Assembly (NCBI GenBank): GCA_025359905.1 | Contig: JANYDF010000096.1 | Coordinates: 1 to 43,800 of the forward strand | DNA: 43,800 nucleotides | Direction: 5' to 3' | From: Rhodospirillales bacterium | Lineage (GTDB): Bacteria; Pseudomonadota; Alphaproteobacteria; Acetobacterales; Acetobacteraceae | Notes under the pieces: model-generated | What the model was told of the DNA's origin: nothing | The model's input: the letters and a program-made list of their open reading frames with translations, nothing else | Databases searched by the model: none | Shown here: positions 1-8,627 of the stretch, piece by piece | Layout: every line of letters begins with the position of its first letter | Numbering within the stretch: the first letter of the stretch is position 1 | Program-made: the position numbers and the translations under genes

Positions 1-40
1 GAATGGATCATGGGTTCTCGCCCACGAGATTTGGTATTAA

Positions 41-144
41 TCGTCATCGCCGGGCTTGACCCTGCGATCCAGACCGCTCCGTGGTATTTCGCTCAACGTA
101 TCGTGCCGTACCTTGGATTGCCAGGTCAGGCACGGCAACGACGA
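41..144. repeat. Inverted pair of intergenic REP-like elements (VIAGLDPAIQ type)
   Basis: The left arm (41-71) and right arm (115-145) are imperfect reverse complements: by hand alignment 24 of 31 positions match. Each arm also contains a small internal palindrome around a CCGGGC/GACCC core. Translated by chance, the left arm reads VIAGLDPAIQ and the right arm reads LDCQVRHGNDEE, two peptide strings that recur as spurious proteins in alphaproteobacterial genomes because this element is scattered between genes. The pair looks like a bipartite REP/BIME-type element, not a gene. Confidence 0.65.
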
Positions 145-198
145 GGAATATTATTCAGAGAATTTGGCCCTATACCAAAGCGCGCAATCGGCCACTCA

Positions 199-227
199 TC
201 GTCATTCCGGCGCAGGCCGGAATCCAG
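199..227. repeat. Second REP-like palindrome (VIPAQAGIQ type)
   Basis: A perfect 7-bp stem, TTCCGGC and GCCGGAA, flanks a GCAG loop (205-222) and is preceded by TCGTCA and followed by TCCAG. In one frame it reads VIPAQAGIQ and in another SFRRRPESR, both hallmarks of a repeat family widespread in proteobacterial intergenic DNA. It is distinct from, but built like, the pair at 41-144. Confidence 0.65.
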
Positions 228-407
228 GGCAACGACGCCGGTGCGGTGGTCCTGGCCCCCGGCCTCGCTGAGGTGACAGCGCTTACGGCTGCGGCATCCT
301 CAATCGCTGCAAGTTGGGGGATCCAGCCGACCAACGCACGTCATCGCCGTTCGACACTGTTGCTGCGCTGGCGGCGAAACAAGCCGATGGGCTGAAGCCC
401 ATCCGCG

Positions 408-1289
408 CTACGCCCGCAGCAAACCGGCGAGGTCCTCCGAAGGATTGGCCAGATGTCGCGCGCCCATCAGCCGCAAATAAGCCTCCGGGCCGAACGCACC
501 CAATGTCAGATCGCGGTGCGCCGCAACCGCCTCCGGATAGGCCTGCGCCAGCACATTGGAGCCGGGGTCGAGGTTAGTGATCGCCACCAGTCCGGTCGGC
601 GGCGCGTCGAAGGCCAGGATGCGCAGATCGGGCCGCAGGCGGCGGATGATCAGGGCGGCTTTCCACACGTCGCCCGCCCACCAATTCGGGTGGGCGCTGA
701 ACGCCCGCAGGGTGCGGTCGTCCGGGTTCCGGCGGGCCACGAAGGCATCGGTCGGCACGCAGTCGTGCATCAGTATCACTGAATTCGGCAGGCAATGCCG
801 CTCCGTATTGATGAAGTCCCGGAGCAGGAACTCATAATGGTGCATGCCGTCGAGGAACGCCAAATCGACCGGGCCTTTGAGCAGCGTTGCCGGACTGTAG
901 CGCTCGAAGAATGTATCGCTGGGCATCTGAAACAGCAGGCTGACCGGCTTGTTCAGCGTCTGCGCGGTAAAATGGTCCAACTGAAATGCCACATCGATGG
1001 CGATCGACGGACATTTCGCCAAGGTCAACGACCCGCCATTGGCCGTGCCGATCTCCAGGTATCGCTGCGGCTGCAACTGCGCGTGCAGCATCCGCAAGGC
1101 GTCCTGATACGATCGTCCGGCATGATCCGGCAGCGTCCAAAATCCGTCACCACCCGGCGTGGCGGCGCGGCGGTAGTAGTTGGCGCGCCACCGCCACGCC
1201 AGTTGCTTCATCGTCCGCCCGGCCGCGCGCCGCTTGCGGCCGATGTGCGCCAAAACGGCCTCGGCGGTGGCCGCAGGTTGGTCATTCAT
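408..1289 (-). CDS. Class I SAM-dependent methyltransferase, Methyltransf_24 type
   Basis: A 293-residue protein starting at MNDQPAA (ATG at 1289); an upstream extension of the frame to 1472 is Arg/Ala-rich and unlikely to be translated. The SAM-binding glycine motif is YLEIGTANGGSL near residue 95. A later DLAFLDGMHHYEFLLRD segment and VILMHDCVP are typical of the Methyltransf_24 family, often found with sugar or surface-glycan genes. The substrate cannot be told from sequence. The N-terminus (about 40 residues) is basic and has no signal peptide, so the protein is cytoplasmic. It stands alone, divergent from the beta-helix gene at 1585. Confidence 0.7.
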   Translation of the reverse strand: MNDQPAATAEAVLAHIGRKRRAAGRTMKQLAWRWRANYYRRAATPGGDGFWTLPDHAGRSYQDALRMLHAQLQPQRYLEIGTANGGSLTLAKCPSIAIDVAFQLDHFTAQTLNKPVSLLFQMPSDTFFERYSPATLLKGPVDLAFLDGMHHYEFLLRDFINTERHCLPNSVILMHDCVPTDAFVARRNPDDRTLRAFSAHPNWWAGDVWKAALIIRRLRPDLRILAFDAPPTGLVAITNLDPGSNVLAQAYPEAVAAHRDLTLGAFGPEAYLRLMGARHLANPSEDLAGLLRA

Positions 1290-1522
1290 GGAACTCACGC
1301 GAACCTCTGCAGACCGTGCAACAACCGCCGCGCAACATAGAAGTGTCCGGTCGAAAGCACCAGCGAGCGCGGTGCGCGTTAGCAACGATGCGCCCGGGGG
1401 AGAGCGGCGACGGCAAATGCGGCGGCGCCGCGCCACCTTCCAGGCGAACGCGCAACCAAGCGTGGCCCGCAAGCCAAATGCGCACTAGATTGCCAGGCTT
1501 CGGCAAGCCTCACCCACCCCCT

Positions 1523-1548
1523 GGCCGGGGCCGGGGCCGGGCCGGGCC
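1523..1548. repeat. GGCCGGG-type low-complexity run
   Basis: Short tandem units of GGCCGGGG and GGCCGG lie 37-62 bp ahead of the beta-helix gene, in the divergent intergenic region 1290-1584. The run could fold into strong secondary structure. I see no clear promoter in the rest of that region. Confidence 0.5.
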
Positions 1549-1584
1549 GACCCTGTGCAATGCGAGCCATCGGAACCCCCGCGC

Positions 1585-2766
1585 ATGTCCAAAGCTGCTG
1601 ACCAGACCGCCGCCCTGCCCCGCTCGCCCTTGGCCCGTCTCGCCGCCCTCGGCCTCGGTTTCCTGCTCGCCAGTCCGCTCGCCGCCCAGGCCGCAGCACC
1701 TGGCATCATCGATGTCACCGACTACGGCGCCCGCTGCGACGGCGTGACCGACGATTCGGCCGCCCTGCGCAAAGCCGCCGAGGCGGTGCCGGCCACGGGT
1801 GCCGAACTGCGCTTCCCGAAAGCCACCTGCGTCATCAGCCGCACCATCTTCCTGAAATCGCACACCCGCGTGCAGGGTAACGGCTCGACGCTGCTGGCCA
1901 CCACGCCGTGGCAGAAGGACCATCCGTTCGGCTACGCGATGCTGGAAAACGTGCACTACGCCCGCAGCGCGCAGCCGGACACCGGCATCTCGGTCAATGG
2001 CATGATCTTCGACTACGGCCGCTTCGGGCCGGAGCATGTGCAGGGCGGCGGCAAGCATTCGGTGCGCTTCCAGTTCGCCCGCGACATTACCGTGACCAAC
2101 AACGTGTTCCAGATGCGCGGCGCGGAAGACGCGGTCGCTGGGGTGGGGGTGACCAACATGCGGGTCGAGGGCAACAAGGCCTATGACTTCCGCAATTGCG
2201 CCTATGATTTCTGGGCCGGTCCGACCAATGTGCAGGTGATCGGCAACTATGCCGAGACGCCGCAATCCGCCCAGATGATCAATTTCAATCCGGAATACAC
2301 CAAAACGGAAAGCACCGGGCTGGTCGCCAAGGGTTTCACGCTGACCGGCAACACGCTGGTCGGCACCGGGCCGAAGGCGGTGCCGATCCAGCTTGAACCG
2401 CTTGGGCCGGCGACCTCGGTGCGCGACCTGACCGTGAGCGGCAACACGCTGCGCAATGTCTATCTGGTGCTGCGCGGCGATGTTGGCGGGGCGGTGATCC
2501 GCAACAATAATTTCGAGCACGTCGCCGGCGGGCCGCCAGCCATCGACGCCTATCCCTGGAAGGGCGGCACCGGGCACGGCATCATTTTCGCCAACAACAA
2601 GATCGTCGATCCCGAGACCAAGCCGGGCCGGGTGGCGGTGCTCCATGTGGAAGCGGACGGCTTCGTGATCACCGGCAACACGATCACCGGGTCGCACTAT
2701 CAGGCCAAGACCGTCGGGCATGGCCAGTTCAACGGGACGGAGCAGGCCAACAGCACCACGCCGTAG
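1585..2766 (+). CDS. Secreted right-handed beta-helix protein, pectate-lyase-3-like
   Basis: A 393-residue protein from MSKAADQ; an earlier ATG at 1555 would prepend ten residues without a better ribosome site. Residues about 18-42 (ARLAALGLGFLLASPLAAQA) are a Sec signal peptide with an AQA-A cleavage site. The mature start IDVTDYGARCDGVTDDSAAL is the classic opening of the Pectate_lyase_3/glycosyl hydrolase 28-like beta-helix fold. The following rungs carry repeated NNVF, GNTL, GNTI and NNNF turns. The fold suggests a periplasmic or secreted polysaccharide-binding or cleaving protein. I cannot place catalytic residues, so lyase activity is not shown. Confidence 0.75.
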   Translation: MSKAADQTAALPRSPLARLAALGLGFLLASPLAAQAAAPGIIDVTDYGARCDGVTDDSAALRKAAEAVPATGAELRFPKATCVISRTIFLKSHTRVQGNGSTLLATTPWQKDHPFGYAMLENVHYARSAQPDTGISVNGMIFDYGRFGPEHVQGGGKHSVRFQFARDITVTNNVFQMRGAEDAVAGVGVTNMRVEGNKAYDFRNCAYDFWAGPTNVQVIGNYAETPQSAQMINFNPEYTKTESTGLVAKGFTLTGNTLVGTGPKAVPIQLEPLGPATSVRDLTVSGNTLRNVYLVLRGDVGGAVIRNNNFEHVAGGPPAIDAYPWKGGTGHGIIFANNKIVDPETKPGRVAVLHVEADGFVITGNTITGSHYQAKTVGHGQFNGTEQANSTTP

Positions 2767-2853
2767 ACGGCCGGGCGCGACAAACCCGGTTGACCGATCC
2801 GGCCGGCAGGCGAGACTGTGCGGCATTGCACAATGCTGCCGCAAAGGGCCGAC

Positions 2854-4080
2854 ATGGACCTCATTCTGCGCCACGCCCACATCGCCGGCCGCGAATCGGA
2901 CGGGCCGCTCGACATCGGCATCCAGGCGGGCCGCATCGCCGTGATTGCCCCTGCGCTCGCAGCGGACGGCCCGCAGATCGAATTGGGCGGGCGGCTGGTG
3001 GGTCCGGGGTTCGTCGAAACCCATATCCATCTCGACAAGTCGCGCATTCTGGACCGCTGCCGCTCGGATCGCGGCAATCTGGAAGAGGCTATCGAGGAAG
3101 TCGCCCGCGCCAAGCTGGGCTTCACCGCCGAGGATGTGCATGCGCGCGGGGCGAAAACCCTGGAACGCGCCATCCTGAACGGCACCACCCATATGCGCAC
3201 GCATCTGGAGGTCGATCCCGGCATCGGGCTGCGCGGCTTCGAGGGCATTCTGCCGCTGGTGCGCGAATACGCCTGGGCCATCGATCTGGAGATTTGCATC
3301 TTCCCGCAGGAGGGATTGCTCAACAATCCCGGCACCGACGGCCTGATGATGCAGGCGCTGGCCGCCGGCGGCCGCGTGGTGGGGGCTGCCCCGTACACCG
3401 ACAGCGATCCGCACGGCCAGATCGACCGAGTGTTCGAGATGGCGCGGCATTTCGATATCGATGTCGACATGCACCTGGATTTCGGCGCCGATCCGTCCAG
3501 CCTGGACCTTGAGTATGTTTGCGAGGTCACCGAACGCCACCGCTACGGCGGGCGCGTCGCCATTGGCCACGTGACCAAGCTGTCCGCCGCCGACCCGGCG
3601 CGGTTTGCCGCTGCCGCGCGCCGCATGGCCGATGCCGGGGTGGCGCTGACCGTGCTGCCGTCCACCGATCTGTATCTGATGGGGCGGCACATGGACCGCT
3701 CGGTGATGCGCGGGGTGACGGCGGCGCACCGGATGCTGGCGGATGGGGTGAATTGCTCGCTGTCGACCAACAACGTGCTGAACCCGTTCACCCCGTTCGG
3801 CGACGTGTCGCTGATCCGCGCCGCCAATCTGTACGCCAACATCGCGCAGGTGGGCAAACGCGACGACGTGATCGCGTGTTTCGAGATGATCACCCGCCGC
3901 TCGGCGCAATTGCTGCGGCTGGACGATTACGGCGTGGCGGAGGGCAAGTCCGCCGATCTGGTGGTGCTGGACGCGCCAGACCGCGCCGGGGCCATCGCCG
4001 AACTGGCCCCACCGCTGTACGGCTTCAAGCGCGGGCGGATGACCTTCCAACGCCAGGTGGCGGAGTTGAACCGGCCATGA
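2854..4080 (+). CDS. Amidohydrolase, cytosine-deaminase-like with altered active site
   Basis: A 408-residue member of the metal-dependent amidohydrolase superfamily (CodA/AtzC-like branch), starting at MDLILRHAHI. Metal motif HxH is at H57-H59 (VETHIHLDKS). Further ligand candidates are H207 (DMHLDF) and H239 (AIGHVTK). Where cytosine deaminases carry a metal-binding Asp in a G-x-D-D/N-V motif, this protein reads STNNV (N306-N307). Where CodA has HCDE with the catalytic Glu, it reads HLDF. It is therefore probably not a standard cytosine deaminase; deamination or hydrolysis of another N-heterocycle or cyclic amide is plausible. Its stop overlaps the ATG of the amidase by 4 nt, which argues for a shared pathway. 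Confidence 0.7.
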   Translation: MDLILRHAHIAGRESDGPLDIGIQAGRIAVIAPALAADGPQIELGGRLVGPGFVETHIHLDKSRILDRCRSDRGNLEEAIEEVARAKLGFTAEDVHARGAKTLERAILNGTTHMRTHLEVDPGIGLRGFEGILPLVREYAWAIDLEICIFPQEGLLNNPGTDGLMMQALAAGGRVVGAAPYTDSDPHGQIDRVFEMARHFDIDVDMHLDFGADPSSLDLEYVCEVTERHRYGGRVAIGHVTKLSAADPARFAAAARRMADAGVALTVLPSTDLYLMGRHMDRSVMRGVTAAHRMLADGVNCSLSTNNVLNPFTPFGDVSLIRAANLYANIAQVGKRDDVIACFEMITRRSAQLLRLDDYGVAEGKSADLVVLDAPDRAGAIAELAPPLYGFKRGRMTFQRQVAELNRP

Positions 4081-5240
4081 ACGACACGCTCGGCGCTTTC
4101 GTGCGCGCCAACCCGGTGGCTCTGCCAGGTGCCGTGACCGGCTGGCTGGCGGGCAAGAGCTTTGCCGCCAAGGACGTGTTCGACGTGGCGGGCAGTATCA
4201 CCGGCTTTGGCCAGCCCGACTGGCTGCGCACCCATGCGCCTGCAACGGCGACGGCCAGCGCGGTGCAACGGCTGCTCGGCGCCGGGGCCCGTTTGGCGGG
4301 CCGCACCATCTGCGACGAGCTTTGCTACAGCCTGTCCGGCGAGAACGTGCATTACGGCACCCCGCTGAACCCGCGCGCGCCGGATCGCATTCCGGGCGGC
4401 TCGTCGAACGGTTCGGCCTCGGCCACGGCAGGCGGGCTGGTGGATGTCGCGCTGGGCACCGATTGCGGCGGCTCGGTGCGGGTGCCCGCCAGCTATTGCG
4501 GACTTTACGGCATCCGCACCACGCATGGCCGCGTGGCCGATGACGGGGTGATCCCGTTCGCGCCGACCTTCGACGTGATCGGCTGGTTCGCCCGCAGCGC
4601 GGCGGACTTGGCCGGCGTGGGCCAAGCCCTGCTGCCCGCCACCGGCGACGCCACCGCGCCGCGCCGGTTGCTGATGTCCCCCGCCCTGCTGACCCGCGCC
4701 GAACCGGCGGTGCGCCATGCGGTGTCGCAGGCCATGCTGAAGCTGACTGCGAAGTTCGGCAGCATGGACGTGCTGCACGCCGAATTTGACGAGTTGGACT
4801 CCTGGCGCACCACGTTTCAGACCGTGCAAGCCTCGGAAATCTGGGCCAACCACGGCGCCTGGATCACCGCCACCCAGCCGCAATTCGGCCCCGGCATCAA
4901 GGAGCGCCTCGCCGCCGCCAGCACCATCGATCCCGAAACCGCCGCCGCCGCGCGCCGCCGGTTGATGGATTTGCGCACCCGCATTCGCGGCTTGATCCAA
5001 CCCGGCGACGTGCTGTGCCTGCCAACCGCGCCGCGCATCGCCCCGTTGCGCAACAGCCCGACCGACGACGTGGAAATCGCCTACCGCAATCAGGCGATGG
5101 CGCTGCTGTGCATCGCGGGCATTGCCGGACTGCCGCAATTGAACATTCCGCTGCTGACCGGCGACGCGCCGCCGATCGGGCTATCGCTGGTCGGCAGCGT
5201 TGGGGCCGACGAGGCGCTGATTGCGCTGGCAATGGAATGA
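4077..5240 (+). CDS. Amidase signature family hydrolase
   Basis: A 387-residue amidase, short for the family, resembling the AMI1-like branch. The Ser-cisSer-Lys triad is visible: K32 in FAAKDVFD, S109 in the PGGSSNGSA loop, and S133 in GTDCGGSVRVPAS; the 24-residue S109-S133 spacing matches FAAH-type enzymes. It hydrolyses a C-N amide bond by an acyl-enzyme route, in the cytoplasm (no signal peptide). Translation is coupled to the upstream amidohydrolase through an ATGA overlap. The pair could open a cyclic compound and then hydrolyse the resulting amide; that order and the substrate are inference. The gene converges on flgH with a 7-nt gap. Confidence 0.85.
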   Translation: MNDTLGAFVRANPVALPGAVTGWLAGKSFAAKDVFDVAGSITGFGQPDWLRTHAPATATASAVQRLLGAGARLAGRTICDELCYSLSGENVHYGTPLNPRAPDRIPGGSSNGSASATAGGLVDVALGTDCGGSVRVPASYCGLYGIRTTHGRVADDGVIPFAPTFDVIGWFARSAADLAGVGQALLPATGDATAPRRLLMSPALLTRAEPAVRHAVSQAMLKLTAKFGSMDVLHAEFDELDSWRTTFQTVQASEIWANHGAWITATQPQFGPGIKERLAAASTIDPETAAAARRRLMDLRTRIRGLIQPGDVLCLPTAPRIAPLRNSPTDDVEIAYRNQAMALLCIAGIAGLPQLNIPLLTGDAPPIGLSLVGSVGADEALIALAME

Positions 5241-5247
5241 GGCATCA

Positions 5248-5979
5248 CTAGAACGGCAGCAGAATATCCATCAGCTGCTGGCCATAGCGCGGCGCCTGCA
5301 CGTCGGTCAGTTGGCCGCGCCCGCCGTAGCTGATCCGTGCTTCGGCCATCCGGTCGTGCAGCACGGTGTTGTCGCTGGCGATGTCCTGCGGGCGGATCAC
5401 GCCGCTGACCTCCAACTGACGTAACTCCGAATTGACCCGCACCTGCTGGCGGGCGGCGACCGCGAGGTTGCCGTTCGGCAGCACCTGGGTGACGACACCG
5501 GCGAGGCGCAGCGTGATGGTCTCGTTGCGCTTGATCTCGCCGCTGCCGGTGTTGGCGTTGCTGCTGTTGGTGGAAATCAGGCTGCTGGCGCTGGCTTTCG
5601 GCAGGATGCGCGGAATGGCGTTCTCCAGGCCGAACAATCCGGGCGTGCCCAGCGCCTCGTTGCCGTTGCGCGTGGCGGTGCTGGCGTTTTTCAGATCGGC
5701 GGCGTCGGTGATATTGACCAGAACTGTCACGATGTCGCCGACATTGGCGGCGCGCTGATCGGCGAAAAAGGCCCGCCCGCCGGGCCGCCACAGCGCGTTG
5801 GCCTCCTGCTGCACCGGGTGCGCCGCGGGCATCGGCATCGTCACCGGCCGCCAGGACGGGTCCTTGGTCGGGTCGCCGCTGGGCGCCATCACCGGCGGCC
5901 CGCCCGCATCGCCGAGCCTTTGCAACGTGCTGGCGCATCCGGCGAGGCCGAGTGCGGCCAGCAGCACCAGCGCCCTCAT
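5248..5979 (-). CDS. flgH: Flagellar L-ring protein FlgH
   Basis: A 243-residue lipoprotein forming the L-ring bushing of the flagellar basal body in the outer membrane. The signal peptide ends in lipobox LAGC (Cys15). Family features are the FFADQRAANVGDIVTVLVNI segment, the ETITLRLAGVVTQVLPNGNL beta region, the SGVIRPQDIASDNTV motif and a C-terminal ISYGGRGQLTDVQAPRYGQQ. Its ATG overlaps the flgA stop as ATGA, so it is the last gene of flgF-flgG-flgA-flgH and probably translationally coupled. Confidence 0.95.
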   Translation of the reverse strand: MRALVLLAALGLAGCASTLQRLGDAGGPPVMAPSGDPTKDPSWRPVTMPMPAAHPVQQEANALWRPGGRAFFADQRAANVGDIVTVLVNITDAADLKNASTATRNGNEALGTPGLFGLENAIPRILPKASASSLISTNSSNANTGSGEIKRNETITLRLAGVVTQVLPNGNLAVAARQQVRVNSELRQLEVSGVIRPQDIASDNTVLHDRMAEARISYGGRGQLTDVQAPRYGQQLMDILLPF

Positions 5980-6932
5980 TGCGCCGCCACCTGGGTGCTG
6001 GCGGGCACCGGGATGTTGCCGGTGGCGACCGTGACACGGCCCGGCCCGGTGACTTCGCCCTCGACGATCATATGCGACACCGGGTTGAGCACCTGCACCG
6101 TCTCGCCGAGCGCCGCCGACGCCAGCGCTACCCCTTGCGCCGCGATCAGCAGGCCGGGCGCGTGCAACTCCATCGCCACCCGCGCGCCTTTGCTCACCGC
6201 CGCCGGGCGGGTCAAATCGGCGGCGAGGATCGGTTGCAGCGCGGGCAGCGGGCGGCGCACAGATTGCCCTGCGGCTTCCGCCGGGTCGTGCAAGGTATCG
6301 CCATGCAGCGTGCTGGCCCGCATCCGCACCACGCGCAGATCGCCCGCCCGCAGCACGGCGCCCGACGCGATGGCGCGCACCGGCACCAGCGTTGCGATCA
6401 CGGCCTCCACCCGCCCGGACAAATTGAAGCGCAGCGGCGTCATCCCGTCGCCGTCCACCCGCACCGAGGCGGCAAAACCGTCGCCCGCGCGGACATAGTC
6501 CAGTTGCTCCACCGCGATATGCGGGCGGGCCAGCAACGGGATCATCGGCGTGTCGAAGCCGGACAAGTCCACCGCGCTATCCGGCGGCGCGCCGGCGGCA
6601 GCCAGTGCAGTCTGCAACACCTCAGTCAGCGCCTCGCGCGGCAACGGGCGGCCCGGCTGTTCCACCACCGCGCGGTCGGCGCTGGAACTGGGCCGCCATT
6701 CGACGCCGAACTGGCGCGCAATAGCGGCCAATTGCCCGGCTTCGATAACGAACCGCTCGCCGGGGCGCGGCGCCGGGCCGAGGATTTCGGCGGCGCGCGG
6801 CCCGGCGCCGTCGAACAGATCGGCCAGCCGCACCACTGGCGCGGACAGCACGGCATTGGGCCGCAGCGTTGCAGCCTGCGCTGGCAACGCGGCGGCGGCG
6901 AACAGCAATACCAGGATTCGCATCGCGCTCAC
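5976..6932 (-). CDS. flgA: Flagellar P-ring assembly chaperone FlgA
   Basis: A periplasmic chaperone for P-ring (FlgI) assembly. The frame opens with GTG at 6932, overlapping the flgG stop by 4 nt; an ATG three codons in (6923) is an equally good start and gives MRILVLLFAAAALPAQA, a clean signal peptide. The C-terminal half holds the SAF-like domain typical of FlgA: VPVRAIASGAVLRAGDLRVV, then RRPLPALQPILAADLT, then a final beta domain with GETVQVLNPVSHMIVEGEV. The length of 318 is at the long end because of an extra N-terminal domain common in alphaproteobacteria. Confidence 0.9.
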   Translation of the reverse strand: MSAMRILVLLFAAAALPAQAATLRPNAVLSAPVVRLADLFDGAGPRAAEILGPAPRPGERFVIEAGQLAAIARQFGVEWRPSSSADRAVVEQPGRPLPREALTEVLQTALAAAGAPPDSAVDLSGFDTPMIPLLARPHIAVEQLDYVRAGDGFAASVRVDGDGMTPLRFNLSGRVEAVIATLVPVRAIASGAVLRAGDLRVVRMRASTLHGDTLHDPAEAAGQSVRRPLPALQPILAADLTRPAAVSKGARVAMELHAPGLLIAAQGVALASAALGETVQVLNPVSHMIVEGEVTGPGRVTVATGNIPVPASTQVAAQ

Positions 6933-7714
6933 CGCAGATTGGTCAGGGTGGACAGCATCTGATCGCCCGCCGTGATCACCTTGCTGTTCATCTCATAAGC
7001 ACGCTGTGCGGTAATTAGATCGGTGATCTCGGCGACCACGTTGACGTTGGAAGTCTCGACGAAGCCTTGCAGCGTCGAGCCGAAGCCCGGTGCGCCCGGC
7101 GTGCCGGTCACCGGATTGCCGGACGCAGCACTGACCATGAACAGGTTGTTGCCCTGGGCGCTCAACCCGGCCTCGTTGGGAAACACCGCCAGCGACAGCG
7201 TGCCAACCGTCGAGGGCGCCGTCTGCCCGTCCAGCGTGATCTGCACTTGCCCGGTGGCGTTGATCGTCACGCCGGTGGCGTTGGCGGGTACGGTGATGCC
7301 GGGCTGCACCATATAGCCCTCGGCGTTGACGATCTGACCTTCCGGCGACAGGCCGAACGTGCCGTCGCGCGTGTAGGCGGTCTCGCCGGATGGCAAGGTC
7401 ACCTGAAAGTAGCCGTTGCCGCGAATGGCGAGATCCAGACTGTTGCTGGTCTGCTGCAAATTGCCCTGCTCGCCGATCCGGTAGATCGACGCGGCCTTCA
7501 CCCCCAGCCCGACCTGGGCGCCGGAAGGCAGCACCGAGCCGCCATCGGAACTGGACGAGCCGACGCGGCGCAGGTTCTGGTAGAGCAAATCCTGAAACTC
7601 CGCCCGGCTGCGCTTGAATCCCGTGGTGGTCATGTTGGCGATGTTGTTGGAAATGACTTCCACGTTGGTCTGCTGGGCCTGCATGCCGGTGCCGGCGATA
7701 TCGAGCGCGCGCAT
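6929..7714 (-). CDS. flgG: Flagellar distal rod protein FlgG
   Basis: 261 residues, the usual length. The N-terminus [34 protein letters not shown] is the flg_bb_rod helix followed by the rod signature. The C-terminus [28 protein letters not shown]-type segment (here [17 protein letters not shown]) is diagnostic for FlgG. It builds the distal rod crossing the P and L rings. It follows flgF after a 3-nt gap and overlaps flgA by 4 nt. Confidence 0.96.
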   Translation of the reverse strand: [261 protein letters not shown]

Positions 7715-7717
7715 CGC

Positions 7718-8461
7718 TTAAACCCCCTTCTTCAAAATCTTGTCGACCGCCGCGTTCTGCCGGTCGTTTTCGCCCTGCACGATCTCGCTGGTGAACTGGA
7801 ATTCGCGCAGATCGTTCATCATGCGGTTCATCTCGACGATTGGCTGCACGTTGCTGTCCTCCAGCGCGCCCTGCACCAGTTGGCCGTTGGCCAGCGGCGC
7901 GGTGGCGCCGGTGGCGGCGTACAGCCGCCCGCCCTCGGCGGTGACCTTGTCCGGGTCGGTCAGCTTCACCACACCGATCTTGCCGATCCGCCCGGTGGCG
8001 CTGGACACGGTGCCGTCGCCCGCCACGACGATGCCGGTCTCGGACGGCGTGGTTTGCAGCGGCTGGCCGGTGGTATCGAGCAAGGCGTCGCCGCTCTCGC
8101 TGACGATGCCGCCCGCCGCCGAGAGTTGAAAATGCCCGGCCCTGGTCAGGCGCGGCCCACGCGCGGTTTGCACCGTCAGCCAGGCGTCCGGATCGGCCAG
8201 CGCGATATCCAGCGGGTTGCCGGTGTGGCGCAGCGTGCCCGCCTCGCGCTCGCGGTAGGTAGCGCGGTCGGTGGAGAAACTGACGGTCTGCCCGCCGCGC
8301 GGCACCGCGCCGCTGGGTTCGCGCTGCAACCAATCGCTGAACAGCGTGCGCTGCGCCTTGAAGCCGGGCGTCGCGGCGTTGGCGATGTTGGTGGCGGTGA
8401 CATCCAGCGCGCGCTGCTGCGCCACCAGCCGGGACAGCGCGATCGTGGTGGCGTTTTCCAT
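7718..8461 (-). CDS. flgF: Flagellar proximal rod protein FlgF
   Basis: 247 residues. The N-terminal rod helix (ALSRLVAQQRALDVTATNIANAATPGFKAQR) and the C-terminal ALEDSNVQPIVEMNRMMNDLREFQ segment mark it as a FlgF-type rod protein. The length and the SNVQPIVEM ending separate it from FlgG. It is the first gene of the leftward operon flgF-flgG-flgA-flgH and divergent from fliL, with a 221-bp shared intergenic region. Confidence 0.92.
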   Translation of the reverse strand: MENATTIALSRLVAQQRALDVTATNIANAATPGFKAQRTLFSDWLQREPSGAVPRGGQTVSFSTDRATYREREAGTLRHTGNPLDIALADPDAWLTVQTARGPRLTRAGHFQLSAAGGIVSESGDALLDTTGQPLQTTPSETGIVVAGDGTVSSATGRIGKIGVVKLTDPDKVTAEGGRLYAATGATAPLANGQLVQGALEDSNVQPIVEMNRMMNDLREFQFTSEIVQGENDRQNAAVDKILKKGV

Positions 8462-8548
8462 GTCCAGTCATCCGCAAGGTCTGACCGGGACAAGCGCAAC
8501 CGGCGTGCCAGCCGCAGACGGGCCGGTTGGCGGGCGGACGGACTGCTA

Positions 8549-8567
8549 CCCGGCAGGGCTTGCCGGG
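8549..8567. promoter_or_regulatory. Stem-loop in the flgF/fliL divergent region
   Basis: CCCGGCA and TGCCGGG form a perfect 7-bp stem with a 5-nt loop, halfway between the divergent flagellar operons. No T-run follows, so it is more likely an operator or leader element than a terminator. Function is unknown. Confidence 0.35.
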
Positions 8568-8627
8568 CGGTCCATGTCAGGGCGGCAGGATCGGCCTGTC
8601 ACCAGCCAATCCGGTCGCAAGCCAATC

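Larger units (their letters stand above)
1..407. other. Intergenic stretch without a supported gene
   Basis: Apart from the two repeat elements, I see no gene here. Short open frames cross the stretch in all forward frames, but they run through the repeats, have no ribosome binding site and resemble no protein. Bases 241-407 show no obvious structure. Confidence 0.6.

Noticed and set aside
1-400. Short proteins reading VIAGLDPAIQ or VIPAQAGIQ
   Set aside because: These are chance translations of repeat elements, not genes.
1290-1584. Arg/Ala-rich N-terminal extension of the first methyltransferase into the divergent region
   Set aside because: The conserved protein begins at MNDQPAA; the extension has no family resemblance and would leave no room for promoters.
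1510-4050. A minus-strand open frame of over 800 codons opposite the beta-helix and amidohydrolase genes
   Set aside because: His/Arg/Gly-rich low-complexity translation typical of antisense frames in GC-rich DNA; the plus-strand genes have clear family motifs.
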